Below the pieces are notes generated by a model. That model searched no databases and was not told where the DNA came from. It saw only the letters and a list, made by a program, of their open reading frames with translations. A stretch of 64,000 nucleotides of DNA, from positions 1,900,598 to 1,964,597 of the forward strand of contig NZ_GL586311.1 in assembly GCF_000184945.1 (NCBI RefSeq). The letters are read 5' to 3'. This DNA is from Segatella buccae ATCC 33574 (GTDB lineage Bacteria > Bacteroidota > Bacteroidia > Bacteroidales > Bacteroidaceae). The translations under genes were made by a program, and so were the position numbers. How positions within the stretch are numbered: position 1 is the first letter of the stretch; each line of letters starts with the position of its first letter. Shown one piece after another: positions 8,816 through 17,730 of this stretch.

Positions 8816-9505
8816 CTAAAGGCTTCCGCCGGTGTCGAGCAGCAGTTTCTCCATGTCGGGCACATCTATTCTTCCGCGTGAGAGTATAAGGAGCCCCTGC
8901 TTTTGCAGGTGGTTGAGTGCGTGGGATATGTCAAGCCGGCTGTCGTTGAGCTCTTCGGCCAGTCGGGTCATCTTGATCTTGAAATGCTTTTCGCCCGTAG
9001 GTTGCAGGCAGTGGGAGGCCAGAAAGGAGGCGATGCGGGAGGCAAGCGATGGAGAAACCGGTTGCCACGGACGGTGGAGAAGCCGCTGCGACTGAGTGGA
9101 CAAAAGATTGAGCAGGTTGATGCGGAAGATGGCCGATTGGCGAATCAGTTTGCCCACTTCCTCTTTGCGCAGTTGGAGCGTGCTGCAATCCGTATGGGCT
9201 GTGAACGTGCGGGAGTGGCGCTGCACCAGTCCGAAAAGGTGTTGCGGCTGGATGACCATGGGTGAGGGTAGGCTTTCGGTGAGTTCATAGCCTTGGTCGT
9301 CGGCTGTGGCGTGTACTTCCACTTCTCCGTTGAGCACAAATGTAAGGTGGTCGCAGCTGTCTCCGGCCTGCACAAGGGTCTCTTGCGCTGCGAATTTCTC
9401 AAATCCGAGCTTGATATGGGCCACCACATGCGACAGTTCGTCCTTGCTCATGCCTTGAAAGAGGGGCAGAGTGAGAAGTTTGTCGTATAGTTGCAGTTCG
9501 GCCAT
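8816..9505 (-). CDS. Crp/Fnr family transcriptional regulator
   Basis: The 229-aa regulator has an N-terminal cyclic-nucleotide-binding-type beta roll (about 10-120, with FEKFAAQETLVQAGD and GEVEVHA) and a C-terminal winged helix (about 150-220, with KMTRLAEELNDSRLDISHALNHLQKQG). I see no N-terminal cysteine cluster, so it is not an FNR-type iron-sulfur sensor. The effector is unknown. The start MAELQLYD is preferred over one 11 codons upstream because the family domain begins here. It follows ApbE by 69 bp. Confidence 0.85.
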   Translation of the reverse strand: MAELQLYDKLLTLPLFQGMSKDELSHVVAHIKLGFEKFAAQETLVQAGDSCDHLTFVLNGEVEVHATADDQGYELTESLPSPMVIQPQHLFGLVQRHSRTFTAHTDCSTLQLRKEEVGKLIRQSAIFRINLLNLLSTQSQRLLHRPWQPVSPSLASRIASFLASHCLQPTGEKHFKIKMTRLAEELNDSRLDISHALNHLQKQGLLILSRGRIDVPDMEKLLLDTGGSL

Positions 9506-9574
9506 GTTGCGTGTGTCGTGCCTGCCTGCGGAGACCATGCGCCGCGAGAGCCATTGGTCACGGGCAGCAGGCGG

Positions 9575-10597
9575 TTATTGTGCTATTTTGTTTTGGAGTG
9601 AGGGAGAATACCACACCGACCATTTGCCATTGTCGTCGTAGATGAAATAGGCCATCAGTTCGGGATGCCTGTCGAGCACTTTTTTGGCTCCCTCAATGCC
9701 AAGCACCATGAATGAGGTGGCGTAGGCGTCGGCCGTGGCGCAATTTTGGGCCAGTACGGTGGCCGAGAGCAGACTATGTTGCACGGGATAGCCGGTTTTG
9801 GGATCGATGGTGTGGGCATATTTCTTGCCGCCCTTGTAGTAGAAGTTGCGGTAGTTGCCGCTGGTGGCCATAGCCTTGTCTGTCACGTTGAGCACGGTTT
9901 GCAGTTCGTTGCTTGTGTTCAGTGAGTCGTCGGTGGGTTTGGTGACACCTATCTTCCACGGCAACCGCTTTTGGCTGATGCCGCTTGTGACCACCTCGCC
10001 GCCTATCTCCACCATAAAGTTCTTGATGCCCTTGGCGCGCAGGAATCGCGCCACCACATCGGACCCGAATCCTTTGGCGATGGCTCCGAAGTCGAGCATC
10101 ACGCCCGGTTTCTTTCTCGCCAACACCTCTTGGCCGTTGGAGTTTTGGATGGCAAGCAGGTTCATGCCAATGTTCTGTCTAAGCAGGTCCACGTCTTTCT
10201 GCGTGGGCATCTGCTGGTTTTTAAACCCGAATCCCCAGGCATTGACAAGCGGGGCCACGGTGATGTCGAAGGCTCCATCGGTTTCCTTATCAACGGTCTG
10301 CGCCAAGTCGTACACCTCCTTGAACATGCCGCTCATGGCCAGTCGGCCTGTGCGGTTGAAGACTGAGACACTTGACTGCTTGTCAAACATGGAAAACTCG
10401 TCGTTCACCTTCTTTAGTTCGCTTTCAATCTCTTTTTGCAGGTCTTCATCGTTCTGGTAGGTCACGTTGTATACCGTGCCGAAGACGAAACCTGTGTTGT
10501 GCCGGTAGGGCGTGTTCCGCTGTTGGCGGATGATGAGAAATGTTCCTATGATGAGCAACAGCAGGAAAGGAATTTGCCAAAAGAGCTTCTTGTTCAT
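9575..10597 (-). CDS. apbE: FAD:protein FMN transferase (ApbE)
   Basis: The 340-aa enzyme is anchored by an N-terminal hydrophobic segment (about 7-23) and faces the periplasm. ApbE enzymes attach FMN from FAD to Thr residues of flavoproteins such as NqrB/NqrC and RnfG. Family signatures seen are GTVYNVTY near the start, SVFNRTG, PLVNAWGFG, LDFGAIAKGFGSDVVA (a core metal/FAD region), VEIGGEV and the late HTIDPKTGYP. It overlaps the DUF6048 gene by 4 bp. No Nqr or Rnf genes are in the window. Confidence 0.93.
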   Translation of the reverse strand: MNKKLFWQIPFLLLLIIGTFLIIRQQRNTPYRHNTGFVFGTVYNVTYQNDEDLQKEIESELKKVNDEFSMFDKQSSVSVFNRTGRLAMSGMFKEVYDLAQTVDKETDGAFDITVAPLVNAWGFGFKNQQMPTQKDVDLLRQNIGMNLLAIQNSNGQEVLARKKPGVMLDFGAIAKGFGSDVVARFLRAKGIKNFMVEIGGEVVTSGISQKRLPWKIGVTKPTDDSLNTSNELQTVLNVTDKAMATSGNYRNFYYKGGKKYAHTIDPKTGYPVQHSLLSATVLAQNCATADAYATSFMVLGIEGAKKVLDRHPELMAYFIYDDNGKWSVWYSPSLQNKIAQ

Positions 10598-11283
10598 AAG
10601 TCAAAAATCAGATTAAACGTTCCGCCGATGCGCGAACCGCCATTGCGGCCGTAGCCCGGCACATACCATGCGTCGCCTACATCGCCCTCCCGATGGAAGA
10701 GCCGGCGCTTGTATCTCACGCTCCATCCAAGATGCACAGGGCCCCATATCTTGGCGTCCACACCGAAGGCCAGTTCCAGCCAGTGCATGTTGCCCTCCAC
10801 ATCATGGGCTTCGTATGGGGCCATGCCGCCATAGTTAGGGTCGATGACACCGGGGGAGGAAATGTCAAACTTGTAGGAGGTGTAGGCATACCGGCCTCCG
10901 GCATAGAGTCGGTAGATGTCGTGCTTGTTTTTGAGCATGTTGAAGTCGATGCCGATACGGCCGTAAGGGGCCTGCGTCTTGTAAGTGATGCGCGTTGATT
11001 CGTCTTCGGCGTCGGCCTTGCCGATGCCCAGTTCTATGATGGGGAAATAGCGGTCTTTGAGGTTGATGCGCAGGGCTGCCTCGTATTGTCCGTAGTCGCT
11101 CAGCAGCAGTTGGCCTGTGCCTAACAGGTCGTAAGACACAGCTATGCCTCTGAACAGGGCCGTTGTGTCGGCCCTGTGTGTGACTGCCGGTCTTTTCGGT
11201 TGGCCGAGTGCCCGGGTGGGCAGGAGCAGCAGGAAGCTAATTGCCAGTGCGGAAATATAGGCGGAAATGTGGGGTCGTTGCAT
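10594..11283 (-). CDS. Secreted beta-rich protein, DUF6048-like
   Basis: The 229-aa protein has a signal peptide (hydrophobic core about 9-24, ending ALGQ) and alternating hydrophobic/aromatic strands (AALRINLKDRYFPIIELGIG, YRLYAGGRYAYTSYKFD, MHWLELAFGVDAKIWGP, HLGWSVRYKRRLFH) ending in LIFDL. This looks like a small outer-membrane beta-barrel. I match it to the Bacteroidota family DUF6048 from memory of its context beside a lipoprotein, GT2 and DUF4199. The function is unknown. It overlaps the upstream lipoprotein gene by 47 bp and ApbE by 4 bp. Confidence 0.7.
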   Translation of the reverse strand: MQRPHISAYISALAISFLLLLPTRALGQPKRPAVTHRADTTALFRGIAVSYDLLGTGQLLLSDYGQYEAALRINLKDRYFPIIELGIGKADAEDESTRITYKTQAPYGRIGIDFNMLKNKHDIYRLYAGGRYAYTSYKFDISSPGVIDPNYGGMAPYEAHDVEGNMHWLELAFGVDAKIWGPVHLGWSVRYKRRLFHREGDVGDAWYVPGYGRNGGSRIGGTFNLIFDL

Positions 11284-11728
11284 CGTAGGTCACATTTGGT
11301 TGGTTGATTACCACCGAGTCGATGGCGTGTGTGGTGTAGCTCACACCGGTGATGGTGTGGAAGTAGGCCGGATTGCAGTCCACCGACTCGAAGTGCGGGT
11401 GGTCTGTTTTCTTCACCTTGACGGTGTCGTTGACCGTGGTGCCGTCTGTAGTGGTGAGTTGGAAATGCAGTTCATCTTCCGCTTGTACGTAACTCATGGG
11501 TATCATGAGGCTGTCCACTTTGGTGTCTTGGTTGATAAGCACCGAGTCGGTTCCCGAAGTCCTCTTGATGGCGACGGTCAGCGTGCCTGTAAGGGTGGTT
11601 ACATCTCCGGCCAGTTTGTACTTCGTGTAGACGGTGTTGTTGAGCGGGCACTCGATGGAGGAGCAGCCGCCTGCAAGCAACATGAGTCCGGCAGCGATGA
11701 CAGCCGGCAATCCTGAACGTCTATTCAT
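11237..11728 (-). CDS. Lipoprotein, DUF6452-like
   Basis: The 163-aa protein has a lipoprotein signal (MLLAGGCSS, Cys22), so it should be exported and lipidated. The mature part is a beta-rich domain with an internal Cys pair (SIECPLNN and SVDCNPAYF). It lies directly upstream of the DUF6048-like barrel with a 47-bp overlap. This pairing is conserved in Bacteroidales as far as I recall, which suggests a joint envelope function. The DUF number is from memory and the function is unknown. Confidence 0.7.
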   Translation of the reverse strand: MNRRSGLPAVIAAGLMLLAGGCSSIECPLNNTVYTKYKLAGDVTTLTGTLTVAIKRTSGTDSVLINQDTKVDSLMIPMSYVQAEDELHFQLTTTDGTTVNDTVKVKKTDHPHFESVDCNPAYFHTITGVSYTTHAIDSVVINQPNVTYDATTPHFRLYFRTGN

Positions 11729-12689
11729 GGTCGTTGATTTTGATGGTGTCGGAAATCTGGTAGTCGTTGCGGTTGGGATTTTGCCTGCTGATGAGATCTC
11801 CCAAGAAACCGGCCAAGAACAGTTGCGACCCCAGTAGCATGGCCGTGAGTGCGATGAAGAAGTAGGGGGAGTCGGTCACCAAGTGTCCGTAGACCCCATT
11901 GTGCAGTTCGATGAGCTTGTCCACGCCTAAGCATACCAAGGCCAAAAAGCTGATGAAAAAGACGATGGAACCCAAGAAACCGAATACGTGCATCGGTTTC
12001 TTGCCGAAATTGCTCAAAAACCAGAGGGTGATGAGGTCGAGATAGCCGTTGAAGAAGCGGTTGAAGCCAAACTTGGAACTGCCGTATTTCCGGGCTTGAT
12101 GCTGCACCACTTTCTCCGCTATCTTGTCAAATCCGGCGTTTTTGGCCAGATAGGGAATGTAGCGGTGCATCTCGCCATACACCTCGATGTTCTTGACCAC
12201 ATCGCGGCGATAGGCTTTCAGTCCGCAGTTGAAGTCGTGCAGGTTGTGTACACCGCTCACCTTGCGGGCCGTAGCATTGAACAGTTTGGTGGGAATTGTC
12301 TTCGACAACGGGTCGTAACGTTTCTGCTTGTAGCCCGACACGAGGTCGAATCCGTCGCGGGTAATCATGCGATAGAGCTCGGGTATCTCGTCGGGCGAGT
12401 CCTGAAGGTCGGCATCCATTGTGATGACCACGTCGCCCTGGGCTTCCTTGAAGCCGCAATAGAGGGCCGGACTCTTGCCGTAGTTGCGGCGAAACTTGAT
12501 GCCTTTCACCTCTTGGGCTTTGAGGCTGAGGTCTTTGATGACGCCCCATGAGTTGTCGGTGGAACCGTCGTTCACGAAGATGAGCTCGTAAGAGAAGTTG
12601 TTGGCCCTCATTACGCGGTCGATCCACGCGTAGAGTTCGGGTAGCGATTCTTCTTCGTTGAACAGGGGGACTACGACTGAAATATCCAT
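11721..12689 (-). CDS. GT2 family glycosyltransferase (polyprenyl-phosphate sugar transferase type)
   Basis: The 322-aa protein has a GT-A domain with NDGSTD (40-45), the metal-binding DAD (92-94) and the following LQDSPDEIP. Two C-terminal transmembrane helices follow (about 232-256 and 270-296). This matches ArnC/DPM1/GtrB-type enzymes that load a sugar onto undecaprenyl phosphate on the cytosolic face of the membrane. The sugar cannot be told from the sequence. It overlaps the lipoprotein gene by 8 bp and follows DUF4199 by 25 bp, so the four genes probably form one envelope operon. Confidence 0.88.
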   Translation of the reverse strand: MDISVVVPLFNEEESLPELYAWIDRVMRANNFSYELIFVNDGSTDNSWGVIKDLSLKAQEVKGIKFRRNYGKSPALYCGFKEAQGDVVITMDADLQDSPDEIPELYRMITRDGFDLVSGYKQKRYDPLSKTIPTKLFNATARKVSGVHNLHDFNCGLKAYRRDVVKNIEVYGEMHRYIPYLAKNAGFDKIAEKVVQHQARKYGSSKFGFNRFFNGYLDLITLWFLSNFGKKPMHVFGFLGSIVFFISFLALVCLGVDKLIELHNGVYGHLVTDSPYFFIALTAMLLGSQLFLAGFLGDLISRQNPNRNDYQISDTIKINDHE

Positions 12690-12714
12690 ATTGCGAGTGT
12701 CGTTAAATGATTTT

Positions 12715-13275
12715 TCAAAAGTTGTTGTGCGGCTTCTCCAGTTCCCGGCTCACATCCTTGCGTGTGAACAGCGCGATGGGGATGCTCGCCACCAGTCCGC
12801 CAATGATGCTTAGCAGGCAGCCTATCATGGCAAAGTCTATCGGCCGATAGGAGGCATAGGTGTCGAGCAGTTGTTTGGAGGTGATGCCCTGAGTCTTGAG
12901 CAGTTCCTGCATCTCAGGCAGGGTGTAGGCCTTTTGCAGGTAGTTGAACACGAAGCTGTGGTCGAAAAAGGTGTAATAGATGAAGATGCCGGTGGCAAGG
13001 ATGAGCGAGGCGTAGAAGAAAATGCTCATAGAGTAGCTCCACGAAAGGAGAAAAGTGGTACGCCCGTGGCACACCGTGTCGCGGTAGCGGCGCAGGTATT
13101 TGGCTATGAGAATGAGACTGTATATGCCCAACGCCGTGCCGAAAAGCACCAGCAGTTGTGTCTCATACCCTCTCACCGAAAGAAGATAACTGGCTGTCCA
13201 TAGCAGTCCGATCATCAATCCGTCGTGTTGGGCGTAGCCGGCCAGTTGCGCTCTTTCTTTTAAAAGTCTCATCAT
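12715..13275 (-). CDS. Four-helix membrane protein, DUF4199-like
   Basis: The 186-aa protein has about four transmembrane helices (near 22-42, 45-60, 82-103 and 145-172) and a cytosolic basic C-terminus. The spacing and the location before a GT2 gene fit the Bacteroidota DUF4199 family. The function is unknown. A role in moving or organising the lipid-linked sugar made by the neighbouring GT2 is possible but only inferred from context. It is the first gene of the operon that ends with the Crp-like regulator. Confidence 0.75.
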   Translation of the reverse strand: MMRLLKERAQLAGYAQHDGLMIGLLWTASYLLSVRGYETQLLVLFGTALGIYSLILIAKYLRRYRDTVCHGRTTFLLSWSYSMSIFFYASLILATGIFIYYTFFDHSFVFNYLQKAYTLPEMQELLKTQGITSKQLLDTYASYRPIDFAMIGCLLSIIGGLVASIPIALFTRKDVSRELEKPHNNF

Positions 13276-13493
13276 TGCTTCTCAAATCCTTTATTGAAAT
13301 AATGTGCAAAAATAGTCATTTTATCTCACATATTTGTTATAGAGGCCTGATTTTTTGCTTTTTTTGCTAATGAAGAGGGGACTGCTGCCCCGTAAAGGAG
13401 ACAAGATGGCAAGGCTGGTATAGTGGTATAGCCCGGGGGGTGGGTGGGAGGTGTAGTGGCGGGTGGAAAGGGAGGAGAAATGGAAAAATGAAA

Positions 13494-13522
13494 AAGGCAA
13501 CATCCCCTTGGGATATTGCCTT
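13494..13522 (-). terminator. Terminator after tRNA-Thr
   Basis: AAGGCAA (13494-13500) pairs with TTGCCTT (13516-13522), with GGGAT/ATCCC extending the stem. On the minus strand a run of five T residues follows. It lies 8 bp after the tRNA end and would stop the SRP RNA-tRNA transcript. The remaining bases back to 13276 show no gene. Confidence 0.75.
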
Positions 13523-13529
13523 GGTGGTG

Positions 13530-13603
13530 AGCCTCTTGTCGGATTCGAACCAACGACCCCGAGATTACAAATCACGTGCTCTGGCCAACTGAGCTAAAGA
13601 GGC
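13530..13603 (-). tRNA. tRNA-Thr(TGT)
   Basis: A 74-nt cloverleaf has acceptor arms GCCTCTT and AAGAGGC, a D loop with AGCTCAGTTGG, the anticodon loop ATTTGTAAT (anticodon TGT, reads ACA) and T loop GGTTCGAATCC. The 3' CCA is not encoded. It follows the SRP RNA with only a few bases between, so both are probably cut from one transcript. Confidence 0.97.
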
Positions 13604-13606
13604 GGG

Positions 13607-13704
13607 TGGGCAAGCGGTTCATATCGCGTCGCTACAACCAAGTACCCTTGCTATGTTCCCATCCTGGGGGATTCCGAGGGAGCTGACCGTATGAGACTTG
13701 CCCA
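13607..13704 (-). ncRNA. ffs: Signal recognition particle RNA (small bacterial type)
   Basis: About 98 nt fold into one long hairpin closed by GGGCAAG and CTTGCCC. The apical helix 8 region is visible: CCAGG and AGCAAGG form the internal loop that binds Ffh, capped by ATG-GGAA-CAT, a GGAA tetraloop. A -7 box lies just upstream and tRNA-Thr just downstream. The exact ends are approximate. Confidence 0.85.
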
Positions 13705-13723
13705 TGTTGCGATTTTGCGGGTG

Positions 13724-13731
13724 CAAAGATA
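13724..13731 (-). promoter_or_regulatory. -7 box for the SRP RNA-tRNA-Thr unit
   Basis: The minus strand reads TATCTTTG followed by C, a strong Bacteroidota -7 element, about 20 bp before the SRP RNA 5' end. No TTTG is seen at 19-21 bp further upstream. Confidence 0.65.
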
Positions 13732-13817
13732 GAATAAATATTTGTAATAAGCGAATGTAAGACCGTTTTTCTTTATTCTTTATGATTCGTTTTTGGTCTT
13801 TTTAACAGATTGCGGTT

Positions 13818-16418
13818 TTAAAAATCGACCACCGTGATGCCGGCTCCGCCAAATTGCACGTGCTCATCGGCATAATGGGTCACGTTGGGCACTGTGGCGA
13901 GATAGTCGCGTATGAGTTGGCGCAGGATGCCGTTACCTTTGCCGTGGAGGATGCGCACGCGGGCCACACCCACGAGAATGGCATCGTCGATGAAGTATTG
14001 TACGGCAGACAGGGCCTCATCGCCCCTCATGCCTCTTACGTCAAGGTCTTGCCGGAAGTTCTTTTTATGGTCGTCGATGGTCTTGCGGGTTTCGTGAGAG
14101 ATGCTGTGTGAGGTGAGCCGTTCGGCCAGTTCCTCATTGCGTGTGGTGGCTGTGGCGGTGGAAGAGCCATTGGTGTCCGAGGCGGCTGTGGCCGGTTCGA
14201 GGCGGTTGAGACGCATCTTGGTGCGCATGTCGCCAAAGATGACCGTGGCCATCTTGCCGTCGTGCTGCTCCAGTCGGCCAACGGAGGTGAGGCCTTTGAT
14301 TCTCACCATGTCGCCCACTTCCGGGCAGCGGTCGGATGCCGGGGTGGCAGTTGCGTTGCGTAGTGCCTCAACCGCCTTCTCCTGATTCTTGGCCTTTTCG
14401 GCTTTACGCTTGGCGTGTCGCTCTTTTCGCTGTTGTATTTGCGCTATTTTACGGGCTATCTTGCCATCGTTTTCTTGCTTGTCTGCCTCGCTTACTGTAG
14501 CCTCAAAGGCTTTCAGTTCTTGTCTGATGCGGCGTGTCTCTTCCTTCTCGGCCTGTTTCTCTCTGATTTCCCTGATAGCATTCTCAATGCGTCTGTTGCT
14601 CTCGCGCAACAGTTCTTCAGCCTCTTCACGCGCTTTTTTAAGTATGTTTCGGCGCTGCTGTTCCACCTCTTGTAGGTCGGCCTCGTAGCGCGAGATGGTC
14701 TTTTCCATGTCTTTCTCGCGTTGGTGAATGTTTTGGCGCTTGTTCTCCCAGTAGCGTTTGTCTCGCACAATGTCTTGCAGATACTTGTCGCTTTGTATGT
14801 AGTCGGTCCCAACAATGGCACTCGCCCGGTCGATGACTGTTTCGGGCAACCCTATCTTTCGGGCTATCTCTATGGCAAACGATGAGCCGGGTCGCCCGAT
14901 GGCCAGTTGGAAGAGGGGCCGCATCTCGTGGCGGTCATAGAGCATGGCTCCGTTGACTACCCCCTCGTGGGAGTCTGCGAAGTGCTTGAGATTCTGGTAG
15001 TGGGTGGTGATGACACCGTAGGCCTCCCGTCGGCAGAACTGTTCGAGCACGGCTTCGGCGATGGCTCCGCCAATCTGCGGTTCGGTGCCCGTACCGAATT
15101 CGTCAATGAGGATAAGTGTACCATTGCCGGCTTGCCTAATCATGTTTTTCATGTTGAGCAAGTGGCTGGAGTAAGTAGACAGGTCGTTTTCAAGGCTTTG
15201 CTCGTCTCCGATGTCTATCATGATGTCGTTGAAGATGCCCGTGACCGACCGCTCGCTTACGGGGATAGACAGGCCGCATTGCAACATGTATTGTAACAGT
15301 CCCACGGTCTTCAGACAGACTGACTTCCCGCCTGCATTCGGGCCGGAGATCACTAGTATACGCTTCTCGCTTGTAAGCATGATGTCAAGCGGCACGACAT
15401 CTTTCGGTTCTGTCTGCCTTGTGTTTTTAATCTTGAGCAACGGATGCACGGCCCTTATCCAGTCGATGTGCGGTTCGGCTTTCACTTCCGGTTCGATGGC
15501 CTCCAAACGGTCGGCCAGCTTCACACAAGCTTGTATAAAGTCTATCCGGGCCATGAAGTGATAGGAGTCGAGAATCTCTTTCACATGCGGACGGATGTGG
15601 GAAGCCAACACCGTGAGTATTCTCACGATTTCCTGCCGCTCCTCGCTCTCCAATTCTCTGATGCGGTTGTTGGCCTCGACAACCTCTGTCGGTTCGATGA
15701 AGACAGTCTTGCCCGTCGCACTCTCATCATGTACGATACCCTTGATTTTACGTTTCAGTCCCGGTGCCACCGGTATCACCAGTCGCCCGTCGCGTAGGGT
15801 GGGAGTGACATCCTTTTCTACGACGCCCTCACTCTGTGCTACTTTTAATATATTATATAAAATGCGCGAGATGTTTCCTTCCGTGCGAGACAGTTCGCGG
15901 CGTACTTCGGCAAGTTTCGGGGAGGCGTTGTCGCGTATGTGCCCGTATTTGTCGAGTATCTGGTCGATACGTTGCAGGAGAGTTGGGAAGGTCGCTACGC
16001 CGTCGGCCAACCGGTAGAGGGCCGGATAGGGAACTTTTGCTTCGTTTTCATCGTCGGCCAATTCGTCTTTGTCAACGAAGTTGGTGGGAGCCAGCCGTTT
16101 CACCATTTCGCCTATCGTTCCCAACGACCGGCGCATGTCGAAAAGTTCGTCCACCTCTATATGGGTGTTCTCAAGTCGTAGGCGGGCTACGGCCATACGC
16201 ACGTCAAAGAAGTAGGTCAGCGGAAAATCTTCCTGCTCCTCCAACAGCCGTCTGAACTCACGAGTCCGGCTCAGCCTTTCGTTTACCTCGTCGGCTTGGG
16301 TGGAGAAGGCCAGTCCGCCGGCCAATTCTTGTCCCAGTGGGGAGAGACAGCCCGCTTTAAGCATCTGTCTGATCTCGTCAAATCCTATTTTCACCTCTAT
16401 GTTTGTGGGGTATACCAT
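13818..16418 (-). CDS. mutS2: Endonuclease MutS2
   Basis: The 866-aa protein lacks the mismatch-recognition N-terminus of MutS and has a clamp/core (1-300), the ATPase (Walker A SGPNAGGKS and Walker B LILIDEFGTGTEP, about 345-430), a long charged coiled coil (about 520-660) and a C-terminal Smr nuclease domain with LDVRGMRGDEAL and HGKGNG. MutS2 acts on branched DNA to suppress recombination, and on collided ribosomes in some species. It is monocistronic, divergent from the M48 gene, with a full-consensus promoter. Confidence 0.95.
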   Translation of the reverse strand: MVYPTNIEVKIGFDEIRQMLKAGCLSPLGQELAGGLAFSTQADEVNERLSRTREFRRLLEEQEDFPLTYFFDVRMAVARLRLENTHIEVDELFDMRRSLGTIGEMVKRLAPTNFVDKDELADDENEAKVPYPALYRLADGVATFPTLLQRIDQILDKYGHIRDNASPKLAEVRRELSRTEGNISRILYNILKVAQSEGVVEKDVTPTLRDGRLVIPVAPGLKRKIKGIVHDESATGKTVFIEPTEVVEANNRIRELESEERQEIVRILTVLASHIRPHVKEILDSYHFMARIDFIQACVKLADRLEAIEPEVKAEPHIDWIRAVHPLLKIKNTRQTEPKDVVPLDIMLTSEKRILVISGPNAGGKSVCLKTVGLLQYMLQCGLSIPVSERSVTGIFNDIMIDIGDEQSLENDLSTYSSHLLNMKNMIRQAGNGTLILIDEFGTGTEPQIGGAIAEAVLEQFCRREAYGVITTHYQNLKHFADSHEGVVNGAMLYDRHEMRPLFQLAIGRPGSSFAIEIARKIGLPETVIDRASAIVGTDYIQSDKYLQDIVRDKRYWENKRQNIHQREKDMEKTISRYEADLQEVEQQRRNILKKAREEAEELLRESNRRIENAIREIREKQAEKEETRRIRQELKAFEATVSEADKQENDGKIARKIAQIQQRKERHAKRKAEKAKNQEKAVEALRNATATPASDRCPEVGDMVRIKGLTSVGRLEQHDGKMATVIFGDMRTKMRLNRLEPATAASDTNGSSTATATTRNEELAERLTSHSISHETRKTIDDHKKNFRQDLDVRGMRGDEALSAVQYFIDDAILVGVARVRILHGKGNGILRQLIRDYLATVPNVTHYADEHVQFGGAGITVVDF

Positions 16419-16452
16419 CTGCCTTTTGTCCTTGTTTGTCTTTATTGCGGTG

Positions 16453-16484
16453 CAAAATTACTTAATTTATGACTATTGGGCAAA
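16453..16484 (-). promoter_or_regulatory. Full Bacteroidota promoter for mutS2
   Basis: On the minus strand TTTG (16481-16484) is followed after 20 bp by TAATTTTG (16453-16460). Spacing and both boxes match the TTTG-N19-21-TAnnTTTG consensus. It lies 35 bp before the mutS2 start. Confidence 0.75.
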
Positions 16485-16583
16485 TTCCATGCTCGTTATT
16501 TTCCTTTTGCTCCGTGTGCATGGCGGTAGGAGCTTTTTTCGATAAAAAGCATGTCTGTCGGCATGAGTTATGGGAAAAAACAT

Positions 16584-16591
16584 TATCTTTG
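16584..16591 (+). promoter_or_regulatory. -7 box for the M48 protease gene
   Basis: TATCTTTG followed by C matches the -7 consensus. It would give a 5' leader of about 130 nt before the ATG at 16727. I see no -33 TTTG and no strong structure in the leader. Confidence 0.5.
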
Positions 16592-16726
16592 CATCAGATA
16601 GCGTTCCCGTGCATGAATGCAGGCTTGGCCGGCATGACATCCGTTTTGGAGCAGATTGCAAGTGTCGGGGGCTGTTGGGAATCATCAAGAACAAACAAAC
16701 AGATATAAAAAGAGACATAAGCAACA

Positions 16727-17617
16727 ATGAAAAGTATCAAGTATTTTGTATTTACACTGCTGGCCGTCCTTGCGTTATCATCGTGCGGCACCACACAGAC
16801 CGTTCCGGTCACCGGTCGGCAACATCGCATTTCCGTATCCGATGAACAAGTGCTCAGCCTTTCCCGGCAAGAGTACACCAAGTATATGGCTTCAGCCAAG
16901 AAGTCGACCGATGTCCAAGCCACGCAGATGGTGCAGCGGGTAGGCCGTCGGCTGGCTAATGCCGTGGAGACTTATCTGCGCAATAATGGTTTCCAAAGCG
17001 AACTAAAGAATTTCCAATGGGAGTTTAATCTCGTGCAAGATAAGAGTGCCAACGCTTTCTGTATGCCCGGCGGAAAGATTGTAGTCTACGACGGATTGTT
17101 TCCTTATACCAAGAATGAGACCGGCTTGGCCATCGTTCTCGGACACGAAATAGCCCATGCCGTGGCCAAGCATAGTGCCGAACAGCTCACCAAGCAGCAG
17201 AACCAGAGCATAGGCACCAACATAGGGGCCAATGTGATAGGCATTGTGACCGGCAGCAACACTATCGGCAATATAGCAGGACAAGTGGCCGGACAGTATT
17301 TTTCGTTCCGCAATTTGAAATATAGCCGTGAAAATGAGCTTGAGGCCGACCACATGGGGCTCATCTTTGCAGCCATGGCCGGCTACGATCCGCAGCAGGC
17401 TGTAAGCTTCTGGCAGCGCATGTCGGCAGGCAACGGCAATACCAACGACCTGTTGAGCACCCACCCGAGCGACGCCAAACGCATTGCTGCCATCCAACGG
17501 GAGATGCCCGAAGCCTTGAAATATTATAGGGAGTCCACCGCCACCACAGCTTCAGTCCCGGTAAGGAAGTCGGCTGCTACGAATGCTGCGGACAGAAGAC
17601 GCACGGCGAGAAGATAG
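16727..17617 (+). CDS. M48 family metalloprotease lipoprotein
   Basis: The 296-aa protein has a lipoprotein signal (LSSC, Cys20) and then an M48 domain with HEIAH (140-144) and the third zinc ligand Glu205 in ENELEADHMG. The catalytic set is complete. It resembles LoiP/BepA-type periplasmic proteases that act on outer-membrane proteins and are often stress-linked. A Gly-rich stretch (GTNIGANVIGIVTG) lies between the metal motifs, as in the family. The C-terminal 30 residues are Ala/Thr/Arg-rich and probably unstructured. A terminator follows immediately. Confidence 0.92.
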   Translation: MKSIKYFVFTLLAVLALSSCGTTQTVPVTGRQHRISVSDEQVLSLSRQEYTKYMASAKKSTDVQATQMVQRVGRRLANAVETYLRNNGFQSELKNFQWEFNLVQDKSANAFCMPGGKIVVYDGLFPYTKNETGLAIVLGHEIAHAVAKHSAEQLTKQQNQSIGTNIGANVIGIVTGSNTIGNIAGQVAGQYFSFRNLKYSRENELEADHMGLIFAAMAGYDPQQAVSFWQRMSAGNGNTNDLLSTHPSDAKRIAAIQREMPEALKYYRESTATTASVPVRKSAATNAADRRRTARR

Positions 17618-17626
17618 CCCACATGT

Positions 17627-17675
17627 GAAAAAACGTTTGGAAATGGACAGCAACACCATTTCTAAACGTTTTTTC
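17627..17675 (+). terminator. Intrinsic terminator after the M48 gene
   Basis: A nearly perfect 20-bp inverted repeat (arms 17627-17646 and 17656-17675, one mismatch) with a 9-nt loop ends in TTTTTT on the plus strand. It separates the protease from the GH3 gene. The A run on the left arm would also serve transcription from the other side. Confidence 0.85.
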
Positions 17676-17730
17676 GTTAAGAGAAAACGCATCCCCATAT
17701 TACGAATCACACTCAATCGAACCAACTGTC

